Positions 25,474-36,200 of a DNA stretch of 64,000 nucleotides are shown here, one piece after another (position 1 is the first letter of the stretch; each line of letters starts with the position of its first letter). The notes below the pieces were generated by a model, which worked only from the letters and a program-made list of their open reading frames with translations, was not told the origin of the DNA and did not search any database. Source of the stretch: an uncultured Rhodopila sp. (GTDB taxonomy: Bacteria > Pseudomonadota > Alphaproteobacteria > Acetobacterales > Acetobacteraceae); the NCBI RefSeq assembly GCF_903944925.1, contig NZ_CAJATU010000089.1, forward strand, positions 1 to 64,000, read 5' to 3'. Both the position numbers and the translations under genes were made by a program.

Positions 25474-26670
25474 ATGGACCTGAACTTCACCCCCGAAGAA
25501 CGCGCCTTCCGCGACGAAGCCCGCACATTCTTCCGCACCGCCATCCCCGAATCGATTCGCACCAAGGTTGCCGAAGGCGAGGGCCTGACGCGCGACGATC
25601 TTGTCACCTCCCAGCGCATCCTGAATGAGCACGGCTGGGCCACGGTGAACTGGCCGAAGGAATGGGGCGGTCAGGAGTGGTCGCCGGTACAGGTCTACCT
25701 GTACCAGGACGAGATGCAGCAGGCCAACTGCCCCGCCCCGATCCCGTTCAACGTCAGCATGGTCGGCCCGGTGATCGCGCAGTTCGGCAGCCAGGAGATC
25801 AAGCAGCGCTTCCTGCCGCCAACAGCCAATGCGGACATCTTCTGGTGCCAGGGATTCTCCGAACCCGGGGCCGGGTCCGACCTGGCCTCGTTGCGCACCA
25901 AGGCCGAGCGCAAGGGCGATAAATACATCGTCAACGGCCAGAAGACCTGGACCACGCTGGCGCAATACGCCAACTGGATCTTCTGCCTGGTGCGCACCGA
26001 TCCCGCCGCCAAGTCGCAGGAAGGGATTTCGTTTCTGCTGATCGACATGAAGACCCCCGGCATCACCGTCCGCCCGATCGTCACCATCGACGGCGGCCGC
26101 GAGGTTAACGAGGTGTTCTTCGACGACGTCGAAGTGCCGGTGGAAAATCTTGTCGGCGTTGAGAACAAAGGCTGGGACTACGCGAAGTTCCTGCTCGGCA
26201 ACGAGCGCACCGGCATCGCCCGCGTCGGCGCCTCCAAGGCGAAAATCGCCCGCATCAAGCAACTCGCCGCGCTGGAATTCGCCGGCGAGACGCCGCTGAT
26301 CGAATCCCCGCGCTTCCTGGAAAAGCTGGCGGCCGTGGAGGTCGAACTGAAAGCGCTGGAAATGACCCAGCTTCGCGTCGTTTCGGATGAGCGCAAGCTG
26401 GCCAAGGGCGGCCAGAACCCGGCGTCGTCGATCCTGAAGTTGAAAGGTTCCGTCATACAGCAGCAACTGACCGAACTGCTGATGGATGTCGTCGGGCCCT
26501 TCGCCCTGCCCTATCAGCGCGACTTCGACGGCAAGAACGAACCGATCGTCGGCCCGGACTACGCGACCGAGGCGGCGCCGATGTATTTCAACTACCGCAA
26601 GGTGTCGATCTACGGCGGCTCCAATGAAATTCAGCGCAATATCATCGCCAAAGCGATCCTGGGGCTATAG
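25474..26670 (+). CDS. Acyl-CoA dehydrogenase, first of a pair
   Basis: A 398-residue FAD-dependent acyl-CoA dehydrogenase with the usual N-terminal helical domain, FAD/substrate block (WCQGFSEPGAGSDLASLRTKAE) and C-terminal helical domain ending YGGSNEIQRNIIAKAILGL. The catalytic Glu often found as Y-E-G in the last block is Gly here, so any catalytic base must lie elsewhere. AAGGGAGCACGCCC precedes the ATG. The stop is two bases before the next gene's ATG, which suggests the two form a heteromer, as known for some steroid side-chain acyl-CoA dehydrogenases. Substrate not determined. Confidence 0.88.
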   Translation: MDLNFTPEERAFRDEARTFFRTAIPESIRTKVAEGEGLTRDDLVTSQRILNEHGWATVNWPKEWGGQEWSPVQVYLYQDEMQQANCPAPIPFNVSMVGPVIAQFGSQEIKQRFLPPTANADIFWCQGFSEPGAGSDLASLRTKAERKGDKYIVNGQKTWTTLAQYANWIFCLVRTDPAAKSQEGISFLLIDMKTPGITVRPIVTIDGGREVNEVFFDDVEVPVENLVGVENKGWDYAKFLLGNERTGIARVGASKAKIARIKQLAALEFAGETPLIESPRFLEKLAAVEVELKALEMTQLRVVSDERKLAKGGQNPASSILKLKGSVIQQQLTELLMDVVGPFALPYQRDFDGKNEPIVGPDYATEAAPMYFNYRKVSIYGGSNEIQRNIIAKAILGL

Positions 26671-26672
26671 TC

Positions 26673-27821
26673 ATGGACTTCGATCTCTCCGACGACCAGC
26701 GCCTGCTCAAGGACAGCGTCGATCGTTTCATTACCGATCAATACGGCTTCGAGCAGCGCAAGAAATACATGCGCGAAGCCGGCGGCCACAGCGAGGCGAT
26801 GTGGGCGCAGATCACCGACATCGGCCTGTTCGGCCTGCCGTTCGAGGAAACCCTCGGCGGCTTCGGCGGCGGCGCAGTGGAAACCGCGATCGTCATGGAA
26901 GCGTTCGGCCGCGGCCTCGTGGTGGAACCATATTTCGCTACCGTCATCCTCGGCGGCGGCCTACTGCGCCGGGCGGCGTCCGATGCGGTGCTCGGCGCGC
27001 TGGCCCCGCGCGTCGCCGCCGGCAAGGTGAAGCTGGCCTTCGCGCATCTGGAGCGGCATTCCCGCTACGATCTGGCGGACGTTACGACAACCGCACGCAA
27101 GGACGGCAGCGGCTACCTGCTGGACGGCGCCAAAAGCGTGGTGCTGCACGGCGACGCCGCCAACAAGATCCTGCTGACGGCCCGTATCAAGGGCGAACGG
27201 CGGGACCGAGCAGGCATCGGGCTGTTCCTGCTGGACGCCGGGACGCCCGGGGTGGCGGGCCGCGGCTACCCGACGCAGGACGGCCTGCGCGCGGCCGAGA
27301 TCACCTTCACCAACGTGCGCGTCACGGCGGACGCCCTGCTGAATGACAACGCCCTGCCGCTGATCGAGCACGTCGTCGATGAAGCCATCGCCGCGCTCTG
27401 CGCCGAGGCTGTCGGCTGCATGCAAGCGATGCAGGACCTGACCCTGGAGTACCTGAAGACCCGCAAGCAGTTCGGCCGAGCGATCGGATCGTTCCAGGTG
27501 CTGCAGCACCGCTCGGTGGATATGCTGGTAGCACTCGAACAGGCCCGCAGCATGGCAATGTTCGCCGCCGTCATGGCATCCGAGGAAAACCCCATCGAGC
27601 GCCGCAAGGCCATCTCCGCCGCCAAAGTCCAGATCGGCCGATCGGCCAGGCATATCGGGCAGGAGGCGATCCAGTTGCACGGCGGCATCGGCATGACCGC
27701 CGAATACGCGGTCGGTCATTACTTCAAGCGCGTGACCATGATCGACCAGTTGTTCGGCGATGCCGACACGCACCTGGCCTGGCTCGCCAAACATGGCGGC
27801 CTGTTCGGCCACGCCGCTTGA
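26673..27821 (+). CDS. Acyl-CoA dehydrogenase, second of a pair
   Basis: A 382-residue acyl-CoA dehydrogenase paralogue. It shows the N-terminal DFDLSDDQRLLKDSVDRF block and a C-terminal domain with RKQFGRAIGSFQVLQHRSVDM and QLHGGIGMTAEY. The middle FAD block is degenerate relative to the upstream partner: AFAHLERHSRYDL replaces the TEP..GSD motif. Such divergence is typical of one subunit in heteromeric pairs. Translation is likely coupled to the upstream gene (2 bp gap) and to the downstream phosphatase (stop/start overlap). Confidence 0.85.
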   Translation: MDFDLSDDQRLLKDSVDRFITDQYGFEQRKKYMREAGGHSEAMWAQITDIGLFGLPFEETLGGFGGGAVETAIVMEAFGRGLVVEPYFATVILGGGLLRRAASDAVLGALAPRVAAGKVKLAFAHLERHSRYDLADVTTTARKDGSGYLLDGAKSVVLHGDAANKILLTARIKGERRDRAGIGLFLLDAGTPGVAGRGYPTQDGLRAAEITFTNVRVTADALLNDNALPLIEHVVDEAIAALCAEAVGCMQAMQDLTLEYLKTRKQFGRAIGSFQVLQHRSVDMLVALEQARSMAMFAAVMASEENPIERRKAISAAKVQIGRSARHIGQEAIQLHGGIGMTAEYAVGHYFKRVTMIDQLFGDADTHLAWLAKHGGLFGHAA

Positions 27822-28459
27822 GCCGTACGGTCCTGCTCGACCTGGACGGGACCATCGCGGATTCCCGTCCGGGGATCGAGGCCTGCTTTCGATACATGCT
27901 GACGGAACTGGGCCACGACCCCGGCGTCCTCGACGACCTGTCATGGGCCGTCGGGCCGCCCATCGGCGTGTCGGTCGGGACATTACTGGAGAAGTATGGC
28001 GATGACCGGGTCGAACTCGGCCTGGCCACCTACCGCGCCCGCTACTCGGCCGTCGGGATCTACGAATGTGCCGTCTACCCGGGCATCCCGCAGATGCTGG
28101 CGGCACTGAAGGACTCCGGCCGAACGCTGTGCGTCGCGACTTCGAAACGGCGGGATTTTGCTGAGCGGGTGGTCGAGTTTCTCGGCTTGCGCAAATTTCT
28201 GCCGACGATCTATGGCGCCCTGCCCGGCGGCGGCCTTGACGACAAGAAGGACATGATCGCCGAACTGCTGCGCGTCGAGGGCTACGATCAAGCTGCCACG
28301 ATCATGGTTGGCGACCGCATGCACGACATCCGCGCCGCCAAGGCCAACGGCCTGCAATCGGTTGGCGCGCTGTGGGGCTACGGCGGCGAAGCGGAACTGC
28401 GAGACGCCGGAGCGGAGTGGCTGGCGGCTACACCCGAGGACGTCGTCGGACTGGTGTGA
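27818..28459 (+). CDS. HAD-superfamily phosphatase (phosphoglycolate phosphatase-like)
   Basis: A 213-residue HAD hydrolase. Motif I is LLDLDGTIADS with the nucleophile Asp; motif II is VATSKRR; motif III Lys is in DDKKDMI; motif IV is MVGDRMHDIRAAKANG. The cap is of the Gph/PGP type. The start is TTG 27818, overlapping the previous stop (TTGA), so it is probably translated by coupling. The physiological substrate is unknown; the link to the dehydrogenase pair may be only transcriptional. Confidence 0.85.
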   Translation: MSRTVLLDLDGTIADSRPGIEACFRYMLTELGHDPGVLDDLSWAVGPPIGVSVGTLLEKYGDDRVELGLATYRARYSAVGIYECAVYPGIPQMLAALKDSGRTLCVATSKRRDFAERVVEFLGLRKFLPTIYGALPGGGLDDKKDMIAELLRVEGYDQAATIMVGDRMHDIRAAKANGLQSVGALWGYGGEAELRDAGAEWLAATPEDVVGLV

Positions 28460-28595
28460 GGCCCCGCGGCTCCGCTCACTATCGCAAGAGACCCAACCGT
28501 CGATTTTCTCGTAGTACTTCATTTTCAGCGCAACGGTGCCATATGCGGCGCGACTGAGAGTTCAAGTCATAACGCAAATTTTCGGGGAGCCGATC

Positions 28596-28886
28596 ATGAA
28601 ATTGCATGATTTCACCATCATCGGAATCGCTGCGTCTACGTTGATATCCATCACCGCGCTGGCCCAAACCAAGCCGGATGCGGACAAGGCCTACACCGAT
28701 TCCGCTGCATCCGCCGTCGATCCGTCAGCCGGCGCGCAGAAGCAGCATACTCAGGGCAGCGCGGGAGTTCAGGCGCCGCAATATGGCGGCGCACAAAAGC
28801 AGCATACCCAGGGGTCAGCGGGAGTCCTGCCGCAGCAATATGGCACGGACTGGGCTCGCAGCCGCAAACAGCTCGATGGCCAGTAG
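28596..28886 (+). CDS. Small exported protein with two QKQHTQGSAGV repeats
   Basis: A 96-residue protein with GGGGAG six bases before ATG 28596. It has a signal peptide (TIIGIAASTLISITALAQ). The mature part contains two copies of AQKQHTQGSAGV followed by PQQYG or PQYGG, then a basic tail (WARSRKQLDGQ). It has no Cys and few hydrophobics and is probably disordered in the periplasm. No family is recognised. Confidence 0.6.
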   Translation: MKLHDFTIIGIAASTLISITALAQTKPDADKAYTDSAASAVDPSAGAQKQHTQGSAGVQAPQYGGAQKQHTQGSAGVLPQQYGTDWARSRKQLDGQ

Positions 28887-28993
28887 CCGGCGGCACGCCG
28901 GCGCAGAAAAATCGCGGGCGTTAACTGCTTGTCAACCTTTCGTCAGGATACTCGCTCCGCGCCGGTTTGTCCGGCCCGAGCGGGAGTCCAAAC

Positions 28994-31231
28994 GTGTCGT
29001 CTTTCTTATCCTCTTTGCGCCTGGGACCGAAGATCGGTCTGTCGATCGGGTTGTTCGTGCTGCCGGTCGCGCTGATCCTGATCCTGCTGGCCGCCAACCA
29101 GAACAAGGACATCGAGTTCGCGACGAAGGAGGTTGCGGGAACCCGGGCGCTGGCAGTTCTGAGCGCGGTCCAGGCCGAGGCGGATGTTGCGCTGCTGTCC
29201 GGGACCGCGGCAAACGCCGGTGGCGGTCTCGACGCCCCGGCGTTTGCGCAACTCGGCCTCGCCCGGGAGACCTCGGCGCTCGGTCAATCCCTGAGCGACG
29301 CCCACGATGCTGCCAGCCTGACCGCCGCCCGAACCGCCCTGCGTGACCTACAGAGCAAGGTCGGCGACCGCAGCAACCTCATTCTCGATAACGTGCTGGA
29401 CACCTACTACCTGACCGATGTCGTGCTGAACCGGCTGCCTGAGCTTCTGGATCGCCTCGCCGATATCGGCCACCTCGCCGCGGCTCAGGGGACCTCGGTG
29501 GATGCGCGGGCGGATTTCCTGATCGCGCTGGGCGGCTTGTCCGCCGTGCTGGACGGCATGGATGTATCGCTGCACGCGGCGGTTGACGACGAACCCGGGG
29601 GCGGCTGGAAGCGCACGCTCCTACCCGACTATGAGGCATTGCACACCGATCTGGCGGATCTTTCCGCGCGCCTGCAAAAATCCGCCGACGCCTCGGGCGA
29701 TGCGGCATTGCTGGGCCGCACCGCCGGTTTCACGAAGCTGGCAACCCTGGAGCTGGAACGGGCACTCGACCAGCGCGTGTCCCACCTGACGACGATCCAG
29801 CGCCTGGCTTTCATCGCGACGTTCCTGCTGTTCGGCCTCGCCGCCGCCGGCACGATGCTGGTGATCCGCGCCGGGGTCATCCGGCCGGTTAATGCGCTGT
29901 GCCTGGCCACCCGCCGCTTGGCGAATGGCGATCTGGATAATCAGGTGCCGCAGCGCCGGTCACGCGATGAGGTCGCCGAACTCGCCCGCGACATCGCCGA
30001 ATTCCGCCAGCGCCTGATCGACAAACGCGAGTTGGAAGCCGATCAGGCCCATGCCGATTCGTTGCGGAGTGAGCGGTATCTGGCAATGGGCGAACTTGCA
30101 CGCGACTTCAACACCTCCATCAGCAGCCAGCTCGCCGAATTGAGCAGCGCCCTGGAACAGTTGCGCGGCACCGCGGAGATTGCCGCGTCGCGCGCGGAAG
30201 GCACCAGCCGCGACGCGGCCGACATCAACGAACGGACCGGGATGGCCGACAGGAACACCCAGACGGTTGCGGCCGCCACCGAACAGCTCGCCGCCAGCGC
30301 CGGAGAGATCGCCGCCGCAGTCGGACGATCGACCGAGGCCAGCCGGCAGATGCAGCGTCAGGCCGAACAGGCGGCGGCCGTGATGACGGAGCTGACCACC
30401 GTTACTCAGGGAATGGCAGGCGTGATCGAGCTGATCAACAGCATCGCCGGCCAGACCAACCTGCTGGCGTTAAATGCGACGATCGAAGCGGCACGGGCTG
30501 GCGAGGCCGGCAAGGGCTTCGCGGTGGTGGCTTCGGAGGTAAAGGCGCTCGCCGGCCAGACCGCCCGCGCAACCGAAGATATCGGCCGGCAGGTCGGTGC
30601 CGTGCAGGGCTCGGCGGAACAGGCGGCCGATTTGATGCGCCTGATCGCGGGACAGGTTACTCGGGTGGAGGACAGCGCCGGTGCGATCGCCGCGGCGGTC
30701 GACGAACAGGGCAGCGCGACGCAGGAGATCAGCCGAAACGTGCAGCAGGCAGCGCTGTGCATCCGGGAGGTCGCGGACCGGATGGACGGACTGGGCCGCG
30801 ACGCCGGCGCAACCCGGGAAAGCTCCGCCGAGATGCTGGCCGCATTCCGGCGGATGGCCGGGCAGGCGGCGGAATTGCACCACGAGGTCGATTCGTTCCT
30901 GCTATCCATCGGCCAGGCGGCCGATCGGCGGACCTACGAGAGGCATGCAGCGGACGATGCGGTCGAGATCGCCGCCTCCGACGGCCGGGTACGCCGCGGA
31001 CGGGCAGTCGATTTCGGTGCCGGAGGCTTCGCCATGCGCTGCGACTCGCTTCTGCCGATTGGCGATGCCGTCCGGGTTGACGGGCTGGCGGAGCGGCCAT
31101 TGCAGGCTCGTGTCGTCGCGTCCGGCGACGGCGTGCTACGGCTGCATTTCCGCTATGATCCGGACACCCTGGCGGCGGTCGAAGCGGCGCTGAAGCGGCG
31201 GTTCCCGGTGGCGGAGGCCCGGGCGGCGTGA
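28994..31231 (+). CDS. Methyl-accepting chemotaxis protein with C-terminal PilZ domain
   Basis: A 745-residue receptor from GTG 28994 (GGGAG seven bases upstream). Membrane helix 1 is about 13-33 and helix 2 about 275-297. Between them is a mostly helical sensor domain resembling nitrate/nitrite-sensing or 4HB types. HAMP follows ([23 protein letters not shown]), then the signalling domain with tip [20 protein letters not shown]. The end (about 640-735) is a PilZ domain: R646-TYE-R650 gives RxxxR, and D673FGAGG resembles DxSxxG with the Ser replaced. This suggests chemotaxis signalling tuned by c-di-GMP. Confidence 0.88.
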   Translation: MSSFLSSLRLGPKIGLSIGLFVLPVALILILLAANQNKDIEFATKEVAGTRALAVLSAVQAEADVALLSGTAANAGGGLDAPAFAQLGLARETSALGQSLSDAHDAASLTAARTALRDLQSKVGDRSNLILDNVLDTYYLTDVVLNRLPELLDRLADIGHLAAAQGTSVDARADFLIALGGLSAVLDGMDVSLHAAVDDEPGGGWKRTLLPDYEALHTDLADLSARLQKSADASGDAALLGRTAGFTKLATLELERALDQRVSHLTTIQRLAFIATFLLFGLAAAGTMLVIRAGVIRPVNALCLATRRLANGDLDNQVPQRRSRDEVAELARDIAEFRQRLIDKRELEADQAHADSLRSERYLAMGELARDFNTSISSQLAELSSALEQLRGTAEIAASRAEGTSRDAADINERTGMADRNTQTVAAATEQLAASAGEIAAAVGRSTEASRQMQRQAEQAAAVMTELTTVTQGMAGVIELINSIAGQTNLLALNATIEAARAGEAGKGFAVVASEVKALAGQTARATEDIGRQVGAVQGSAEQAADLMRLIAGQVTRVEDSAGAIAAAVDEQGSATQEISRNVQQAALCIREVADRMDGLGRDAGATRESSAEMLAAFRRMAGQAAELHHEVDSFLLSIGQAADRRTYERHAADDAVEIAASDGRVRRGRAVDFGAGGFAMRCDSLLPIGDAVRVDGLAERPLQARVVASGDGVLRLHFRYDPDTLAAVEAALKRRFPVAEARAA

Positions 31232-31470
31232 GGGCACTTGCCCATCTCTCACTATGTCCGGGCTCCGCGGCGCCTGGAGGCATTTCCGGACGCGAACCGG
31301 GCCAGGCCGAAAACGCCGGTTCCCGGCGAACCTGCCTCTAACCGGACTGTTGAACCATGAGCTTACAGGTCAGGATAGTTGGCTTATCCAGCATCAATGC
31401 AGCCGCCCGGATGGCCATCGACCCGGCGAAGCTCGCCTATTTCCTCGAGTCTTGTGACGAGTAAAGAGGA

Positions 31471-33198
31471 TCACCCGACCAGCGCAGAAACCTCCCGCAT
31501 CCCCGGCACCCTGTCCGCCAGCAGCGCAGCCGTCGCCGCGCGCTCCCACTCCGCCTCCTGCGGAGCCAGCGGATCGACTGGCGACAGCCGGTGCGCCAGC
31601 ACGAACCGCGCCACCAGCGCTCGCCTCGCGTCCGCCCCGGGCCGGGAGGCTTCCCATGCCAGCAGAACGGCGCTGGAGGCATCATACAGAGCTGTCGCCG
31701 CCTGACGCGCCAGCGCCTCCTGCCCCGCTGCCGCCACGCGCTCCGCCAACCCCACCGCCCGGTCCAGTCCATCCCCCAGCGCCGCACGGAAGGGTGCCGG
31801 CAGCGCTGCCGACGCATCGAGCCTCTCCCGCAGCATCACTTGCAGCGCCCGGTGCGCCCCCGCTTTCCCGACAGCCCGGCCGATGACATCCAGCGCGTTG
31901 ATGTTGCTGGTGCCCTCCCACAGCAAGCCGACCTGGGCATCGCGGATCAACCGGGGGTTGACCCAGTCCTCGATATAGCCATTGCCGCCGCGCGCCTCCA
32001 TCGCACCCGTCGCGGCCACCACATTGTCGCGGCAGGCGCGCAGCTTCAGCAGCCCGGTGAGGATTCGCACTTCCGCCGCCACGCCCCGCCCCATCGCGTC
32101 GGCGGTGCACATCGCCATCGACAGCGCCTGCTCCGCCGGCACCAGCAGTTTCATCAATTGCCGCCGCATCAATGGGAAATCGGCAACCGTCCGGCCGAAG
32201 GCGATGCGCCCGCGCGCTGCGGCCAGAGCCTCATGCAAACAGCGGCGCATCATCGCCGCGGCGCGAATGCCGTGCGACAGGCGGGACAGATTCACCTGCT
32301 CCATCATCTGTTTCAGGCCCTGGTCCTGCCGGCCAACCAGATACGCCTCGGCGCCCTCCAGGCGGATTTCGCCGCTCGCCATCGACCGCGTGCCCAGCTT
32401 GTCCTTCAGCCGGGCGATCCGATACGCATTGCGCGCCCCGTCCCGCGTTCGGCGCGGCAGCGCGAACAGCGCCAGGCCGCGCGTCCCGGCGGGCGCCCCC
32501 TCCGGCCGCGCCAGCATCAGCGCGATGTCGGCATCGGTATGGGAGCAGAACCATTTCTCGCCCCAGATGCGCCACATCCCATCCTGGCAGCGCGCAACCG
32601 TTTCGATTGCGCCGACATCGGACCCGCCCGCCTTTTCCGTAATGAACTGCGTGCCCTTCCACAGCGCGGCCAGGTCCGCCGACAGCATTCTCGGCAGCAA
32701 GTAATCCTGCAACGCATTGCTGCCGAACCGGCGGATCAGGTGGATCGAGGTGTCGGTCACGCTGATCGGGCACATCAGCCCGAACTCGCCCTGTACGAAC
32801 AGATACTGGAACGCATACTTGGCGACCGGCGGCAACGGGCGGTTCATGCCCAGCACGCCGCCGCGGTGGGACATGGCGTGAAACTGGAAATCGCCGAACG
32901 CGATCTGCTCCATCGCGCGATAGGCCGGATGGTACTCGATCCAGTCCTCATCACGCCCGAACCGGTCCCGCGCATGCAAAACCGGCGGATGCCGATCGGC
33001 GATACGCGCGAGTTCATCCAGGCGGCCGCCGGCAAGCTGACCGAGACGTTGAAAATGCGGTGTCAGATGCTCCAGCACCGGCCCGGGCAGATAAATCGCC
33101 AGCAGATCACGCAGCCCCTGATCGGCGGTGAAAAAATTCATGCCGGCACAATCGGGCGCGATCAAGTCGGAACCTGAGAGGGCATGATCCGGCTGCAT
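31471..33198 (-). CDS. Acyl-CoA dehydrogenase family protein (long, AidB-like)
   Basis: A 575-residue protein, longer than ordinary acyl-CoA dehydrogenases (about 380-400). It shows CPISVTDTS in place of the TEP block, TEKAGGSDVGAIET, WRIWGEKWFCS, and the C-terminal LLWEGTSNINALDV with the catalytic Glu. This layout resembles the AidB/isovaleryl-type long proteins, whose substrates are often unknown. AAGGAA precedes ATG 33198. The start codon is only 11 bp from the divergent gene's first possible ATG. No genes of a pathway are adjacent. Confidence 0.85.
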   Translation of the reverse strand: MQPDHALSGSDLIAPDCAGMNFFTADQGLRDLLAIYLPGPVLEHLTPHFQRLGQLAGGRLDELARIADRHPPVLHARDRFGRDEDWIEYHPAYRAMEQIAFGDFQFHAMSHRGGVLGMNRPLPPVAKYAFQYLFVQGEFGLMCPISVTDTSIHLIRRFGSNALQDYLLPRMLSADLAALWKGTQFITEKAGGSDVGAIETVARCQDGMWRIWGEKWFCSHTDADIALMLARPEGAPAGTRGLALFALPRRTRDGARNAYRIARLKDKLGTRSMASGEIRLEGAEAYLVGRQDQGLKQMMEQVNLSRLSHGIRAAAMMRRCLHEALAAARGRIAFGRTVADFPLMRRQLMKLLVPAEQALSMAMCTADAMGRGVAAEVRILTGLLKLRACRDNVVAATGAMEARGGNGYIEDWVNPRLIRDAQVGLLWEGTSNINALDVIGRAVGKAGAHRALQVMLRERLDASAALPAPFRAALGDGLDRAVGLAERVAAAGQEALARQAATALYDASSAVLLAWEASRPGADARRALVARFVLAHRLSPVDPLAPQEAEWERAATAALLADRVPGMREVSALVG

Positions 33199-33209
33199 GA
33201 CATTTCCTT

Positions 33210-36200
33210 ATGCGTTTTAGTTTGACCCGCTCGCTTCAACCGGCGATTATGGCGGCAGCGGATGGTCCGCAAAAGCCCTGCCGAGACCCCGTGAGTCTGA
33301 CCGCCGAACCCATCTCCACCCTCCCCAGCCTGATCGAGCGGGTTACCCGCCTGTATGGGCAGCCCCTGGTCGTGTCGCTGCCTCCAGTCACGCCGGATGG
33401 CGACCACGCCGACGCGTTTGATGCACTGCTGAGGCAGGTCCAACACGCCAATGTCGTCGTCTTCCCCGCTATTCGGATCGGCAGCCTGGACGCGTTCTTT
33501 CACCTGCGCCTGGCCGAGATACTGAAGGACCGGCCCCCGCTGCGATCCTTGTCGGTCGTCGCCCTCTCGCCCGAAACAGGTCCGTGGCTGGCCGGCGGGT
33601 TTGCCGATCGATTTCGTGCAGCGTGGCCGTTCGAGCGCTGCGTTTTCGTAACGGATGACAGCGACGCGGCGGTGCTCTCCAGCCAGATAGGGCTGCCCGT
33701 TGGCGGTCCTGAGGCGGATCCCGAGATCCTGTATTCGGAGGCCAGAGCGGGGCAGAAGATCGCGCTGCAGTTGCAGGAGCCTTGGCCTCGTTGCGGCAGC
33801 ACGACAGCGTTCGAAAACCAGATCGAGGGGCTGGTCAAGGCCGGCTTCCTGACGATCCGGCTTTTCGCGAGCGGAAATTACCGGCGCGGCCCGACACTGG
33901 ATGCGCGGCTGAAGACGATCATCCCGGAAAACAGCGCCAACGCGAACGCGCATATCAATCTCATTGCAATACCGGACCAGCCGCCGATCGTTGCTGAAAA
34001 CCATGATCCGGTGGCGAATTGGGCGAGCCGGCTCGACAGGGCGGCATCCTGCAAAGTCAGCGATGCGGCGGCGACCGAAGCGGGCAAACGCGCCGATGCA
34101 GTGATCGCCAACCACCTCGAAGCAGTCGGCCTCGCGATTCATCTGGCGCCGCGCGCCAGGCTTCTGCTGCACGTGCACGATGATCGTGCGGCAGCGGCCA
34201 GGACGTGGGCGCAACGGCAGGGCTACAGCGAAGCCGAAACGGAAGCTGAAGTCGCCGCCGCGGCGCAGGCACAGGCGCGGGTGTTGGCTATTCCGGACAT
34301 ATGCACCCATGTAAGCATTGACGAACTCGCGCGACTGGGGCCGCAAACCCAGCGGAGAGCCGCCGTTTTGCCGCGGATCTACGTTGCGGTGCCGCTGTCC
34401 TTCAATGATGCGGGCGAACTCGCCGCCGACATCCCCGAGCTTGCTAATGATCCGGGGCGCCTGGCGGAACGGCAATCTCCGGTCGAGCAGGCAGAGGAAG
34501 CCGTTCAGGGCGGACGCGACTACCCGGACGTGTTGCGGTCCATACCGTTGCCGAGCACGCATGTCACCAGGAGACGCCTGGCGGAATGGGCCAGCCTGAC
34601 CGCTGCCGCCATGACGCGGGAGAAGTCTGTCCACCATTTTTCGCTCGATACGCCGTTCTTGATGACGGGCGGCAAATGGGACCATCAGGTTCTGATCCAT
34701 GGCTGGCACGACGCGGAGCCCTGGGGGCGGTGGACCGATGGCGCCGAGGGGGCGCTGCAGATCGAACTGGCAGCCCCGCTTGATGAACCGTTGCGGCTCG
34801 AATTTGATGTCGTGCCGTCAGCCGTGGCATCGCCGCTTACGCTCTGCGTGGATGCCGAACAGTTGGGCGCGATTGAACCAAGGCAGGGGTCAGTCGGCTG
34901 GGACCTGCCGCCGGAGCTGACAGCGGGCAAGACCCGGTTTGCCGTCGCTTTGCACGCAGCCGCCACCGCGTCACCCGATGGCCGCGTTGTCGGCATCGGC
35001 GTCTGCTCCGTCCGGCTGGTCTGCGGCCACGCGCATCCTTGCGACCCGGGTCGCTACATCCCGATACGGTCGGACGCGACGCCGCGGGATATGCTGCTGG
35101 CGGGATGGCACCCGGCGGAGGACTGGGGCTGCTGGAGCAATGGCACTACCGCGTCGTTCGAATTGACGTTCGCCCGGCCTTTGCATGGCGCGTATCGCCT
35201 GGAACTCAACCTCATTCCGCCGGCTGCGGGCGGCACTTTGACGCTCTCCGTCAACGAGCGCGCCCTGCCGCCGGTTGCGATGAGCGACGGGATGAACCGT
35301 TGGATGCTGCCGCCGGAGGTGACCGAGGGCCAGCGGCGGCTTCTGATCGTCCTGTCTGTTCCCGAAACATATTGTCCAAAGGCGGCCGGCACTGCGGAGG
35401 ACGACCGCAGCCTCGGCGTCGGGCTGCGCGGCATCAAGCTGGTCGGCTATGTTCCGGGGACCTGCGCTGTCGGCCGGCCGCTGCTCCTGGCGCCGCCGAT
35501 GGATCTGGACGGCGTTCTGCTGGAAGGCTGGCACCCGCCTGAAGGCTGGGGCACCTGGACCAACGCACCTGACGCGACGATGCGCCTTACCTTGGGCGAG
35601 GCGATGTCGGGTTCGTTCGCGCTCGAAATCGAATTCGCCGCACGGGCGCTCGAAACGATACTGACGGTTTCGGTGAACGGCTTCGAGCTTCCCGCGGTTC
35701 GCACGTCGGGCGGCCTTGCCGTCTGGCGGCTGCCCGCATCGTGCACGGACGGCCAGCGGGACCTGGTTGTCGGTTTGCACGTGGCGGACACGTTCCGTCC
35801 GGCCGATTTAGGCGATTCCCGCGACGACCGCGCCCTCGGCATCGGCGTGCGGTCGGTTACGCTGACCCGGGAATCCGCCGCGATCTGCCCGATTGGCCCC
35901 AAGGTGACGGTTTCGAGCCGGCTTGGCGAGAGCGGCATGTTGGTTGACGGTTGGCACCGATTGGAACCCTGGGGCTGTTGGACCGCCGGAGCCGATGCAA
36001 CGATGGTATTGCAGTTCGGTACGTTGCTGGAGGGAAATTTCGTTTTGCAGATGGACCTCGTGCCACCGCTGGTGGATCGGCAGGTCGATCTGGCTGTCAA
36101 TGGCATCGCCCTGGAACCGCTTGATGTGGCGGACGGGCTGAACGAGTGGTTCCTGCCGCAGGACTGCACCGAAGGGCAAAGCGCCCTGTCCATCGGCGTG

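Noticed and set aside
28711-28840. Possible CRISPR-like repeat
   Set aside because: Only two copies of about 36 bp, in frame inside a coding gene; it is a protein repeat.
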